This document shows, piece after piece, positions 1 to 9,968 of a stretch of 64,000 nucleotides of DNA (position 1 is its first letter; every line of letters begins with the position of its first letter). The position numbers and the translations under genes are program-made. The notes beneath the pieces are model-generated. The model ran no database searches. It was given only the letters and a program-made list of their open reading frames with translations, and was not told the origin of the DNA. The stretch comes from Pseudomonas muyukensis (GTDB taxonomy: Bacteria; Pseudomonadota; Gammaproteobacteria; Pseudomonadales; Pseudomonadaceae): assembly GCF_019139535.1 (NCBI RefSeq), contig NZ_CP077073.1, positions 4,616,501 through 4,680,500 on the forward strand. Reading direction: 5' to 3'.

Positions 1-676
1 TGGCCTTGTCACCCTTGCGCAGGGCGATACCGATACCGTCACCGAAGTACTTCGAATCGGTGAAGGCCGGGCCAACGAAGGCGAAGCCCTTGCCCGCGTC
101 GGTTTTCAGGAAGCCGTCCTCGAGCAGGGTGGCGTCGGCCACGGTGCCGTCCAGGCGACCCGCGGCAACATCCAGGTAGATTTCGTTCTGGGTGCCGTAA
201 GGCACGACAGTGGCGCCTTTGGCGGCCAGGACTTCCTTGGCGAAGCGATCGTGGATCGAGCCACGCTGCACGCCGATCTTCTTGCCCTTGAGTTCGTCCA
301 GGCTGTCGCTGACGGCGGTGCCTTCCTTCATCACCAGGCGGGCTGGCGTCAGGTAGTAGCGCTTGGTGAAGTCGACCGACTTCTTGCGATCTTCAGTAAT
401 CGACATGGACGACAGGATGGCGTCGATCTTGCGCACCTTCAGCGCCGGGATCAGGCCGTCGAATTCCTGCTCGATCCAGGTGCACTTGGCCTTCATCTCT
501 TCGCACAGGGCGTTGCCGATGTCGTAGTCGAAGCCGGCGATGCTGCCGTCGGGCTGCTTGAAGGCGAAGGGTGGGTAGGCGGCCTCGATACCGATCTTCA
601 ACGGCTTCTCATCGGCCTGCGAGACCAGGGAAAACACGGAAAGCGCCAGGGCGCCAAGCAGTGCGAGCTTCTTCAT
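1..676 (-). CDS. Amino-acid ABC transporter substrate-binding protein (HisJ/ArgT type), 3' end cut by window
   Basis: Reading from the ATG at 676 on the minus strand gives a signal peptide ([20 protein letters not shown], cleaved near A-D) followed by a typical periplasmic solute-binding domain of the SBP_bac_3 family. Visible family landmarks are the opening [11 protein letters not shown] strand, [14 protein letters not shown], the [15 protein letters not shown] segment and the [11 protein letters not shown] hinge region. The frame stays open to position 1, so about 225 residues of an expected 255-260 are present. The family binds polar or basic amino acids (lysine/arginine/ornithine/histidine) in the periplasm and hands them to an inner-membrane permease, which should lie beyond the left edge. 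The exact ligand cannot be read from the sequence. Confidence 0.9.
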   Translation of the reverse strand, partial: MKKLALLGALALSVFSLVSQADEKPLKIGIEAAYPPFAFKQPDGSIAGFDYDIGNALCEEMKAKCTWIEQEFDGLIPALKVRKIDAILSSMSITEDRKKSVDFTKRYYLTPARLVMKEGTAVSDSLDELKGKKIGVQRGSIHDRFAKEVLAAKGATVVPYGTQNEIYLDVAAGRLDGTVADATLLEDGFLKTDAGKGFAFVGPAFTDSKYFGDGIGIALRKGDKA

Positions 677-1219
677 CAGGTAACTCCATCGGTACGGGGC
701 AATACAAGGCAGTTGTAACGGCTGCCCGATATGCGAATGGTTACAACGCGAGCCGCGCAGGGTTCGACCAAGGTCGCAGACCACGAGCGAGTGAGTGGCA
801 TTTTAGCGACAGCCCGGTAGTCGATATTTCTTCAAAGCGACAACTAGTTACAGAAGCGCCTGGAACCGCGGCGGGCGATATTGACAGCTCCTGCAGATTA
901 TGCAAGAGCAAAAAAGAAATAACCCATACACAAAGCAATAAGCGGGCCCATTATTCGCAAACCCTTGTATTCCGGCAAGCGCAGCGTGCCTGGATGCAAG
1001 AAATGCTGTCAGAAACGCGGCTTTTTCGCACATGAATGTTTCTGGATGCCCCGGTTTTGTGCGAATGGGGTGACAACAGGGGTTACCGATGAATGTCGGC
1101 GTAACACCCTTTCAGTAAAGCAAAAACCCCGCCGGCTGCCCGGCGGGGTTTCAGTTGGCGAGCAGATCGCGGGGCAAGCCCGCGCCCACCGTGGGCGCAA
1201 TCCCGCCCCACGACCGCGC
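677..1219. other. Intergenic gap between acsA and the binding-protein gene
   Basis: Both flanking genes point left. The right end holds the acsA terminator (see separate entry) and the left end must carry the promoter and leader of the binding-protein gene. The part around 880-960 is AT-richer than its surroundings. No convincing small gene was found; the open frames here lack a ribosome site and a Pseudomonas-like codon pattern. Confidence 0.5.
1122..1151 (-). terminator. Rho-independent terminator of acsA
   Basis: On the minus strand a GC-rich 12-bp stem (AAACCCCGCCGG paired with CCGGCGGGGTTT, loop CTGC) ends in a run of T residues (AAAAA on the plus strand at 1122-1126). It lies about 70 nt after the acsA stop codon. 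Confidence 0.85.
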
Positions 1220-3181
<1,962 letters not shown>

Positions 3182-3587
3182 CTGTGTTACCTCGGTGTAA
3201 TAGTTGTTTTTGTATGGAACCGTTTGTAACTGTACCAGAGCGGCAAACACCATTCGACGTTGGTAGTAACGCGCCGCCCCGGCCACTCGGTGCTTTTGCG
3301 CAACCGCTCTAACCCATGGCATTCAGCCACTTCAGGCAAAAAAAACCGCGCAGCGCCGAGGGATTGTTACAGATTCTGTCAAAAGACTTTATCAAAACCC
3401 GCTCTGTTTCAGCCCAGGCCAGCCTCCTAGAATTCACCTCGCCAGCAACGGCAACGCGATTAACTTGGTAACAGCCCCCACGAAGGCAACGTTAATCCGC
3501 ACTTCATCCTGATAGTTGAAACTTGCTGTACTCGCGGCGCCATCAGCGCCGCGTGCCCCCTCACGACCTTAGATAGGTAAATTGAAA
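3182..3587. promoter_or_regulatory. Divergent promoter region between acsA and the DUF2790 gene
   Basis: This 406-nt gap separates two divergent genes, so it must hold both promoters. The minus-strand acsA leader contains AAAAACAA (3204-3211), which fits the AAnAAnAA motif bound by Hfq/Crc, just upstream of the ribosome site. An AT-richer stretch around 3360-3410 is the likeliest core promoter zone, but no clean -35/-10 pair was assigned. No gene is evident. Confidence 0.5.
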
Positions 3588-3842
3588 ATGAAAGCTTTAC
3601 TGGTATTGGTACTTGGCAGTCTTTGCGGCGCGGCACTTGCCGGCGAGGCAAACAATGCCGAGCAGATTCCGGTTGAACAGTACAGTTATTCGCAGCACCT
3701 GGACATCGCCCGCGTTATTTCCATGAGCGAAGTACCCAATGTTTGCGAAGTTGTACCGGCACGCATGACCTACGAAGACTCCAAGGGTCAGAAGCACATT
3801 CTCGAATACCGCGTGATGGGCAACGGCTGCTCCAACGGCTAA
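3588..3842 (+). CDS. Small secreted DUF2790-family protein
   Basis: The 84-residue product has a signal peptide (MKALLVLVLGSLCGAALAGE, cleavage after ALA) and a mature part of about 65 residues with the DUF2790 pattern: PVEQYSYSQHLDIARVI near the start, then EVPNVCEVVPARMTYEDS and a C-terminal YRVMGNGCSNG. The two cysteines in the mature domain probably form a disulfide in the periplasm. Pseudomonads carry several paralogues of this family, often near metal- or stress-related genes; no biochemical role is established to my knowledge. The ATG at 3588 is preferred over an in-frame TTG two codons earlier because it gives a standard signal peptide. Confidence 0.85.
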   Translation: MKALLVLVLGSLCGAALAGEANNAEQIPVEQYSYSQHLDIARVISMSEVPNVCEVVPARMTYEDSKGQKHILEYRVMGNGCSNG

Positions 3843-3900
3843 GGCCACAGACTCAGCACAAGGCCAGGCCGCTGCGCCCCGACCGCGCCACGCGCGATCC

Positions 3901-4032
3901 TGCAGGAGCGGCCTTGCCGAGGCGCCGGACCGGTCGCAAAGGGCTGCGCAGCGGCCCCTGCATGTCGATACTTACAGATATCGCAGGGGGCCACGTTGCG
4001 GCCCTTTCGCGACACGAGGCCGCTCCTACAGG
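3901..4032. repeat. REP pair, GGAGCGGCCTTG...CGCGACA class
   Basis: Two inverted arms, CAGGAGCGGCCTTG at the left and CGAGGCCGCTCCTACAG at the right, flank GGTCGCAAAGGGC and GCCCTTTCGCGACAC inner halves. This is the BIME-like form seen again at 21669, 22957, 38315 and 56605. It lies between the convergent DUF2790 and phhR genes and may act as a shared 3' boundary. Confidence 0.8.
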
Positions 4033-4057
4033 GGCAGGCGATACCTGCCGAATAAAT

Positions 4058-5617
4058 TCACTCCGCCGACTTGCCCAGCGCATACTCACGCAACTTGTTG
4101 GCGATCGTCGTGTGCGACACCCCCAGGCGTTTACCCAACGCGCGACTACTTGGATATTCGCCTAGCAAACTTTCCAATACCGCACGCTCAAAACGCCCGA
4201 CAATTTGCGAAAGATCACCGTCCAGTGAAAAATCGCCCAAGGGCTGGCGCACGCCATAGTCTGGCAAACGAATATGCTCGCTCTTTACAACACCGCCTTC
4301 ACATAACGACACCGCCTGGAACAATACGTTTTCCAGTTGCCGCACGTTGCCCGGCCAATGGTACTGGCCCAACTTGTCCATCGCCGCGGCGGCCAGGCGT
4401 GGCATCGGGCAACCGATCTGCCGGCTGGCCTGGTCGAGGAAGTGCTGCACCAGCCCTTCCAGGCCATCCATGCATTCGCGCAGTGGCGGAATGTGCAGCG
4501 ACAGCACGTTGAGCCGGTGGTACAGGTCCTGGCGGAACTCGCCGCGCGCGCACAGCTCGGACAGGTCGACCTGGGTCGCGCAGATCACCCGCACATCCAG
4601 GTACACCTCTTCGTCGCTGCCAACCCGGCGGAAGCAACCGTCCTGCAAGAAGCGCAACAACTTGACCTGCAAGCGCGGGCTCATCTCCCCCACCCCATCG
4701 AGGAACAGCGTGCCGCCGGCCGTCAGTTCCAACAAGCCAAGCTTGCCCTCGGCCCGCGCACCTTCGAACGCCCCCGGCCCATAGCCGAACAGTTCGGTCT
4801 CGGCCATCGACTCGGGCAGGCCGGCGCAATTGAGCGCCATCAACGGCGCCTGGCCGCGCGGGCTGGCCAGGTGGCAGGCACGCGCCAGCAACTCCTTGCC
4901 AGTGCCGGTTTCGCCCTCGATCAGCAGCGGCGCATCCAGTGGCGCCATGCGCCGCGCCTCGCGCACCACCGCGGCCATCACCTTCGAGCTCTGGAAGATG
5001 CTGTCGAAGCCACGCAACTCCTGCTTGCGCACGTTGTAGATCCGCTCGCCGATACGGTCGGCACGGTGCAGGGTCAACACCGCGCCAGCCAGGGCCTCGC
5101 TCTCGTCGTGCTCCGATTGCAGCGGCGCGATATCGGCCAGGAACACATCGCCCTTGACCTTGATGCGCAGGCCGTTGATCCGCGATTTGTTGGCGCGCAC
5201 CAGCTCCGGCAGGTCGAAGTCCTCGACATAGCGCGACAGCGGGATCCCCGGCACTTCGTCGACCCGCACCCCAAGCAACTGGGCCGCGCCGCGGTTGCCG
5301 GCGACGATGCTGCCGCCCATGTCGATCGACAGCACCGGGAAATCCAGCGCCCCAAGCAACGCATTGAGCTCCATGTGCCGGCGCTCGCTGGGCATCAGCC
5401 CGACACGCTTGACCCCGAACACCCCGGCGATGGACTCGAACTTGGGCCGCAGTGCCTGGAACTGCAGGTTGATCAGGTTCGGGCAGTGCAGGTAGATGGC
5501 GTTGCCGTGGTCGCCGCCGACCTCGCCACGCAGCACGTTGATGCCGTACTCCACCAGCAGGTTGAGGATGTCGCGCAGGATGCCGATACGGTTCTGGCAA
5601 TGCACTTTGATACGCAT
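4058..5617 (-). CDS. phhR: NtrC/TyrR-family regulator of phenylalanine catabolism
   Basis: The 519-residue product has an N-terminal ACT domain (1-70), a PAS domain (about 80-190), an AAA+ domain (about 205-430; Walker A GETGTGKE at 235-242) and a C-terminal TyrR-type HTH (GKRLGVSHTTIANKLREY). It is divergent from phhA, whose operon it activates with phenylalanine or tyrosine as effector. The sigma-54 contact loop reads GAFEGA (282-287) instead of GAFTGA, and Walker B reads LFLDGVGEM with G where most enhancer-binding proteins have E. This fits published work on P. putida PhhR acting with sigma-70 RNA polymerase. The start MRIKVHCQNR is the standard one for the family. Confidence 0.95.
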   Translation of the reverse strand: MRIKVHCQNRIGILRDILNLLVEYGINVLRGEVGGDHGNAIYLHCPNLINLQFQALRPKFESIAGVFGVKRVGLMPSERRHMELNALLGALDFPVLSIDMGGSIVAGNRGAAQLLGVRVDEVPGIPLSRYVEDFDLPELVRANKSRINGLRIKVKGDVFLADIAPLQSEHDESEALAGAVLTLHRADRIGERIYNVRKQELRGFDSIFQSSKVMAAVVREARRMAPLDAPLLIEGETGTGKELLARACHLASPRGQAPLMALNCAGLPESMAETELFGYGPGAFEGARAEGKLGLLELTAGGTLFLDGVGEMSPRLQVKLLRFLQDGCFRRVGSDEEVYLDVRVICATQVDLSELCARGEFRQDLYHRLNVLSLHIPPLRECMDGLEGLVQHFLDQASRQIGCPMPRLAAAAMDKLGQYHWPGNVRQLENVLFQAVSLCEGGVVKSEHIRLPDYGVRQPLGDFSLDGDLSQIVGRFERAVLESLLGEYPSSRALGKRLGVSHTTIANKLREYALGKSAE

Positions 5618-5663
5618 GGGAGCTCTCGAAGCGGGCAGGAATTTATTCGGCCCGCGGAAAAGT

Positions 5664-5681
5664 CGTAAAGATAAGCTGACA
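5664..5681. promoter_or_regulatory. Second, weaker PhhR (TyrR-type) box
   Basis: CGTAAA-N6-CTGACA matches the TyrR/PhhR consensus TGTAAA-N6-TTTACA in part and lies 56 nt upstream of the stronger box. PhhR is reported to bind two sites upstream of phhA in P. putida; this is the best candidate for the distal one. Confidence 0.45.
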
Positions 5682-5736
5682 AAATCGCCTTGAAGGCCAG
5701 CCGGATGAGCGCCATTTTCCGGGATCAGCGCATTTT

Positions 5737-5754
5737 TGTAAAATTATCGTTACA
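5737..5754. promoter_or_regulatory. PhhR (TyrR-type) box upstream of phhA
   Basis: TGTAAA-ATTATC-GTTACA differs from the TGTAAA-N6-TTTACA consensus at one position. It lies in the 255-nt phhR/phhA divergent gap, 119-136 nt upstream of the phhA start, a sensible place for an activator site. Confidence 0.8.
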
Positions 5755-5844
5755 AAAACCCTGCAAACGGATATCGACATGACAGTCAAACACCCGTGCA
5801 AAGCGCCAAGGACGGAGTTATCACTAAGGGTACGCCCTGAACAT

Positions 5845-5852
5845 AACAAGAA
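5845..5852 (+). promoter_or_regulatory. Candidate Hfq/Crc catabolite-repression site in phhA leader
   Basis: AACAAGAA fits AAnAAnAA and ends about 20 nt before the phhA ATG, just upstream of the AGGAGA ribosome site. A motif this short can occur by chance. Confidence 0.4.
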
Positions 5853-5872
5853 TGTCCTCCCAGGAGAGCCAC

Positions 5873-6661
5873 ATGAAACAGACGCAATACGTGGCCCGTG
5901 AGCCCGATGCGCACGGCTTCATCGACTACCCGCAGCAAGAGCATGCGGTGTGGAACACCCTGATCACCCGCCAGCTGAAAGTCATCGAAGGCCGGGCCTG
6001 TCAGGAGTACCTGGACGGCATCGAGCAGCTCAAGCTGCCCCATGACCGGATTCCGCAACTGGGCGAGATCAACAAGGTGCTGGGCGCCACCACTGGCTGG
6101 CAAGTCGCCCGGGTACCGGCACTGATCCCCTTCCAGACCTTCTTCGAACTGCTGGCCAGCAAGCGCTTCCCGGTCGCCACCTTCATCCGCACCCCGCAAG
6201 AGCTGGACTACCTGCAAGAGCCCGACATCTTCCACGAGATCTTCGGCCACTGCCCGCTACTGACCAACCCGTGGTTCGCCGAATTCACCCACACCTACGG
6301 CAAGCTCGGCCTGGCCGCGACCAAGGAACAGCGCGTGTACCTGGCGCGCCTGTACTGGATGACCATCGAGTTCGGCCTGATGGAAACCGCCCAGGGCCGC
6401 AAGATCTACGGCGGCGGCATCCTCTCCTCGCCCAAGGAGACCGTCTACAGTCTTTCCGGCGAGCCCGAGCACCAGGCCTTCGACCCGATCGAAGCCATGC
6501 GTACGCCGTATCGCATCGATATCCTGCAGCCCCTGTACTTCGTCCTGCCGAACATGAAGCGCCTGTTCGACCTGGCCCACGAAGACATCATGGGCATGGT
6601 CCACCAGGCCATGCAGTTGGGCCTGCACGCACCGAAGTTTCCACCCAAGGCGGCTGCCTGA
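5873..6661 (+). CDS. phhA: Phenylalanine-4-hydroxylase
   Basis: This enzyme converts L-phenylalanine to L-tyrosine with O2 and a tetrahydropterin cofactor, the first step of phenylalanine catabolism. The 262-residue length equals that of other Pseudomonas PhhA proteins. The 2-His-1-carboxylate iron site is visible as H121 and H126 in [14 protein letters not shown] and E166 in YWMTIEFGL. The ATG at 5873 is preceded by AGGAGA at a good distance. It heads the operon phhA-phhB-phhC (38 nt to phhB), and PhhR boxes lie upstream. PhhB regenerates its pterin cofactor and PhhC transaminates the product. Confidence 0.97.
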   Translation: MKQTQYVAREPDAHGFIDYPQQEHAVWNTLITRQLKVIEGRACQEYLDGIEQLKLPHDRIPQLGEINKVLGATTGWQVARVPALIPFQTFFELLASKRFPVATFIRTPQELDYLQEPDIFHEIFGHCPLLTNPWFAEFTHTYGKLGLAATKEQRVYLARLYWMTIEFGLMETAQGRKIYGGGILSSPKETVYSLSGEPEHQAFDPIEAMRTPYRIDILQPLYFVLPNMKRLFDLAHEDIMGMVHQAMQLGLHAPKFPPKAAA

Positions 6662-6699
6662 GCCGCCCTGTCGATAACAACTCCAAACGGAAAACACCC

Positions 6700-7056
6700 A
6701 TGAATGCCTTGAACCAAGCCCACTGCGAAGCCTGCCGCGCCGATGCGCCAAAAGTCACCGACGAGGAACTGGCGGTACTGATCCGCGAGATCCCGGACTG
6801 GAACATCGAGGTGCGCGACGGCCACATGGAACTCGAGCGCGTGTTCCTGTTCAAGAACTTCAAGCACGCCCTGGCCTTCACCAACGCCATCGGCGAGATC
6901 GCCGAGGCCGAAGGCCACCACCCGGGCCTGCTGACCGAGTGGGGCAAGGTCACCGTGACCTGGTGGAGCCACTCGATCAAGGGCCTGCACCGCAACGACT
7001 TCATCATGTGCGCACGCACCGACGAGGTCGCCAAGACCGCCGAAGGGCGCAAGTGA
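6700..7056 (+). CDS. phhB: Pterin-4-alpha-carbinolamine dehydratase
   Basis: The 118-residue protein dehydrates 4a-hydroxytetrahydropterin formed by PhhA, so the cofactor can be reduced again. The family signature is complete: PDWNI, the [22 protein letters not shown] region with the catalytic histidine pair, and [18 protein letters not shown]. It is second in the operon, and its TGA stop overlaps the ATG of phhC by one base, implying translational coupling. Confidence 0.96.
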   Translation: MNALNQAHCEACRADAPKVTDEELAVLIREIPDWNIEVRDGHMELERVFLFKNFKHALAFTNAIGEIAEAEGHHPGLLTEWGKVTVTWWSHSIKGLHRNDFIMCARTDEVAKTAEGRK

Positions 7057-8249
7057 TGCACTTCGCGGCCATCGGCCGGGTCCCCGGCGACCCGATCCTC
7101 GGCCTGATGGAGGCCTACGCCCGCGACGCCAACCCAGCCAAGTTCGACCTGGGCGTCGGCGTGTTCAAGGACGCCCAGGGCCTGACGCCGATTCCCGCGG
7201 CGGTCAAGCAGGCCGAGCAACGCCTGGTCGAGCGCCAGGCCAGCAAGAGCTACGTCGGCGGCCATGGCGACGCGGCCTTCGGCCGCCTGGTCAGCGAACT
7301 GGTACTGGGCAGCGCTTCGCCGCTGCTCGCCACCCAGCGCGCCGGCGCCACCCAGACCCCGGGCGGCACCGGCGCCCTGCGCCTGGCGGCGGAGTTCATC
7401 GCCAACTGCCTGCCAGGCCGTGGCCTGTGGCTGAGCGACCCGACCTGGCCAATCCACGAGACGATCTTTGCCGGGGCCGGCTTGCAGGTGTCGCACTACC
7501 CCTATGTGGGCGCCGACAACCGCCTGGATGTCACCGGCATGCTCGCCGCCCTGGAGCAGGCGCCGCAAGGCGACGTGGTGTTGCTGCACGCCTGCTGCCA
7601 CAACCCCACTGGCTTCGACCTCGGCCAGGACCACTGGCGCGCGGTGCTGGAGATCGTCAAGCGGCGCAACCTGCTGCCACTGATCGACTTCGCCTACCAG
7701 GGCTTCGGCGATGGCCTGGAGCAAGACGCCTGGGCGGTGCGGCTGTTCGCCGCCGAACTGCCGGAGCTGCTGATCACCAGTTCATGCTCGAAGAACTTCG
7801 GCCTGTACCGCGACCGCACCGGCGCCCTGCTGGTGTGCTGCCACGACAGCGAAAAGCTGCAGGACGTGCGCAGCCAACTGGCCCTGCTCGCCCGCAACCT
7901 GTGGTCGACGCCGCCAGACCACGGCGCTGCGGTGGTCGCCGAGATCCTCGGCGATCCGGCGCTCAAGGCGCTGTGGGTCGAAGAGGTCGACGCCATGCGC
8001 CAGCGCATCGCCGAACTGCGCCTGGGGCTGGTCGAGGCCCTGGCGCCCCACGGCCTGGCCGAGCGCTTCGCGCACATCGGCGCGCAACGCGGCATGTTCT
8101 CCTACACCGGGCTGAACCCGGAGCAGGTGCGCCAGCTGCGTGAGCGGCACAGCGTGTACATGGTCGGCACTGGCCGGGCGAACATCGCCGGGGCCGATGC
8201 CCAGCGCCTGGAGCAGCTGGCCGCGGCCATCGCCGACGTCTGCCGCTGA
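7056..8249 (+). CDS. phhC: Aromatic amino acid aminotransferase
   Basis: A 397-residue class I PLP-dependent aminotransferase. Landmarks are DLGVGVFKD near the start, the HNPTG motif (N183), Y214 in DFAYQGFGDG, and the Schiff-base lysine K246 in TSSCSKNFGLYRDR followed by the phosphate-binding arginine. As the third gene of the phh operon it is expected to transaminate tyrosine (and phenylalanine) to 4-hydroxyphenylpyruvate, feeding the homogentisate route. A REP element follows its stop. Confidence 0.93.
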   Translation: MHFAAIGRVPGDPILGLMEAYARDANPAKFDLGVGVFKDAQGLTPIPAAVKQAEQRLVERQASKSYVGGHGDAAFGRLVSELVLGSASPLLATQRAGATQTPGGTGALRLAAEFIANCLPGRGLWLSDPTWPIHETIFAGAGLQVSHYPYVGADNRLDVTGMLAALEQAPQGDVVLLHACCHNPTGFDLGQDHWRAVLEIVKRRNLLPLIDFAYQGFGDGLEQDAWAVRLFAAELPELLITSSCSKNFGLYRDRTGALLVCCHDSEKLQDVRSQLALLARNLWSTPPDHGAAVVAEILGDPALKALWVEEVDAMRQRIAELRLGLVEALAPHGLAERFAHIGAQRGMFSYTGLNPEQVRQLRERHSVYMVGTGRANIAGADAQRLEQLAAAIADVCR

Positions 8250-8263
8250 AACCCGGTCGACCC

Positions 8264-8323
8264 GGCGTGGCGGTGGGCGTGCCCCGCGATAGCACTATCG
8301 TGGGGCAGGCCCACCCACACGCC
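8264..8323. repeat. REP palindrome after phhC, followed by a C10 run
   Basis: GGCGTGGCGGTGGGCGTGCCCCG and its near-perfect inverse CGGGGCAGGCCCACCCACACGCC (with small interruptions) surround GCGATAGCACTATCG, giving one long hairpin. It belongs to the GGGAGCGGGCTTGCCCCGCGAT class. A run of ten C residues follows at 8325-8334. It may end phh transcripts. Confidence 0.7.
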
Positions 8324-8492
8324 GCCCCCCCCCCTGACACGCCTGCTGGCCGATAGCCGCCCGGAAAAACCGATAAGCGCGGCGGAAAATTCTCAAACTG
8401 TCATCCAGACTGCTGTATCCTGCCCCAGCTTTTCGAAGCCTCACACGCGCCATGGCGCCGCCTTTTCACTCACACTTGCGAGGAACGACGAG

Positions 8493-8621
8493 ATGCATGA
8501 AATCCCGAATCTTCCCTTCCCAAGCCTGAACCCCGAAGAGCAATCCGTTGCCGCCCACGCCGAACCGACGCCCGCCGTCGAACAGGACGGTGACGATCAA
8601 TCCAGCGCCGACCAGGAATAA
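8493..8621 (+). CDS. Possible 42-residue small protein, acidic, function unknown
   Basis: An ATG at 8493, preceded by AGGAACGACGAG as a plausible ribosome site, opens a 42-codon frame ([17 protein letters not shown] ... DQSSADQE) ending TAA at 8621. The peptide is proline-rich at the start and strongly acidic at the end, with no signal peptide or membrane segment. It lies just upstream of the MFS gene on the same strand, with a structured inverted repeat between them. I recognise no family. It could be a real small protein, a regulatory leader ORF for the transporter, or chance. Confidence 0.5.
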   Translation: MHEIPNLPFPSLNPEEQSVAAHAEPTPAVEQDGDDQSSADQE

Positions 8622-8639
8622 CCCGCGCACCATCCGACA

Positions 8640-8690
8640 GTGTGAAAACGGCTGACCTGCGGGAGCTTCCCCGTCATCACGTTTTCACAC
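8640..8690 (+). promoter_or_regulatory. Inverted-repeat leader upstream of the MFS transporter
   Basis: GTGTGAAAACG (8640-8650) and CGTTTTCACAC (8680-8690) are perfect 11-base inverted arms. Inside them TGAC (8653-8656) can pair with GTCA (8673-8676) and GGG (8661-8663) with CCC (8669-8671), so the whole 51 nt can fold as one stem-loop. It lies between the 42-codon ORF and the MFS start at 8723. It could be an operator for a dimeric repressor or an RNA attenuator; the sequence alone does not decide. Confidence 0.6.
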
Positions 8691-8722
8691 CGTCCAGAAG
8701 CCACTACCCGCCGAAGGCCCTC

Positions 8723-9910
8723 ATGCCCGATTCACCGCGCCCCCTTGCGGTCACCCTGCAAGTCGTCTCCATCGTCCTCTTCACCTTCATCGGCTACCTG
8801 AACATCGGCATCCCCCTGGCCGTGCTGCCCGGCTACGTGCACAACGACCTGGGCTTCAGCGCCGTGGTCGCCGGCCTGGTGATCAGCGTCCAATACCTGG
8901 CCACCTTGCTCAGCCGCCCCACCGCCAGCCGCATCATCGACAACCTGGGCAGCAAGCGGGCGGTGATGTGGGGCCTGGCCGGCTGCGGCCTGAGCGGCGT
9001 GTTCATGCTGGCCTGCCACTTCCTCACGCCCTGGCCCTGGCTGAGCCTTGCCTGCCTGCTGGTCGGACGGCTGGTGCTGGGCAGCGCGGAAAGCCTGGTG
9101 GGCTCGGGCTCGATCGGCTGGGGCATTGGCCGGGTCGGCGCGCAGAACACGGCCAAGGTGATCTCCTGGAACGGTATCGCCAGCTACGGCGCCCTGGCCA
9201 TCGGCGCGCCCCTGGGGGTGCTGATGGTCAAGAGCCTGGGGCTGTGGAGCATGGGTGCGAGCATCATCCTGCTCGGCGTGCTCGGCCTGCTGCTGGCCTG
9301 GCCCAAGCGCGCCGCAGCAGTGGTCGCCGGGGTGCGCCTGCCGTTCCTGCGGGTGCTGGGCAAGGTGTTCCCCCATGGTTGCGGGCTGGCACTGGGCTCG
9401 ATCGGTTTCGGCACCATCGCCACCTTCATCACCCTGTACTACGCCAGCCGTGCCTGGCCCAACGCCGCACTCACCCTGAGCCTGTTCGGCGCCAGTTTCA
9501 TCTGCGCACGGTTGCTGTTCGGCAACCTGATCAACCGCATTGGCGGTTTTCGCGTGGCGATCGCTTGCCTGTCGGTGGAAACCCTGGGGCTGCTGATGCT
9601 ATGGCTGGCCCCCAACGCGGGGCTGGCCCTGGCGGGCGCGGCGTTGAGCGGGTTCGGATTCTCGCTGGTGTTCCCGGCGCTCGGGGTAGAGGCGGTGAAC
9701 CAGGTGTCGGCGGCCAACCGCGGCGCGGCGGTGGGCGCGTATTCGTTGTTCATCGACCTGTCGCTGGGGATCACCGGGCCCCTGGTGGGCGCCGTGGCGG
9801 CGGGCTTCGGCTTTGCCTCGATGTTCCTGTTCGCGGCGGCGGCAGCGGGATGCGGGCTGATACTGTGCCTGTACCTGTACCGCCAGGCGCAAGGCTTGCG
9901 CAGGGCCTGA
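8723..9910 (+). CDS. MFS transporter, YhhS/YfcJ family
   Basis: A 395-residue protein with about 12 hydrophobic segments. The N-terminal part ([49 protein letters not shown]) matches the YhhS subgroup of the major facilitator superfamily, inner-membrane exporters whose E. coli members are linked loosely to sugar or drug efflux. The substrate here is unknown. The ATG at 8723 is chosen because it gives the family start; an upstream in-frame start at 8642 would translate through the inverted-repeat leader. A perfect REP palindrome follows the stop. Confidence 0.85.
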   Translation: MPDSPRPLAVTLQVVSIVLFTFIGYLNIGIPLAVLPGYVHNDLGFSAVVAGLVISVQYLATLLSRPTASRIIDNLGSKRAVMWGLAGCGLSGVFMLACHFLTPWPWLSLACLLVGRLVLGSAESLVGSGSIGWGIGRVGAQNTAKVISWNGIASYGALAIGAPLGVLMVKSLGLWSMGASIILLGVLGLLLAWPKRAAAVVAGVRLPFLRVLGKVFPHGCGLALGSIGFGTIATFITLYYASRAWPNAALTLSLFGASFICARLLFGNLINRIGGFRVAIACLSVETLGLLMLWLAPNAGLALAGAALSGFGFSLVFPALGVEAVNQVSAANRGAAVGAYSLFIDLSLGITGPLVGAVAAGFGFASMFLFAAAAAGCGLILCLYLYRQAQGLRRA

Positions 9911-9915
9911 ACCCA

Positions 9916-9961
9916 TTCACCGGCAAGCCGGCTCCTATGCAGGAGCCGGCTTGCCGGCGAA
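9916..9961. repeat. REP palindrome, GGAGCCGGCTTGCCGGCGAA class
   Basis: CCGGCAAGCCGGCTCCT (9920-9936) and AGGAGCCGGCTTGCCGG (9941-9957) form a perfect 17-bp stem with loop ATGC. It sits between convergent genes (MFS and the YdiJ-like gene) and probably acts as a bidirectional 3' end structure. Confidence 0.9.
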
Positions 9962-9968
9962 CCCGCCG

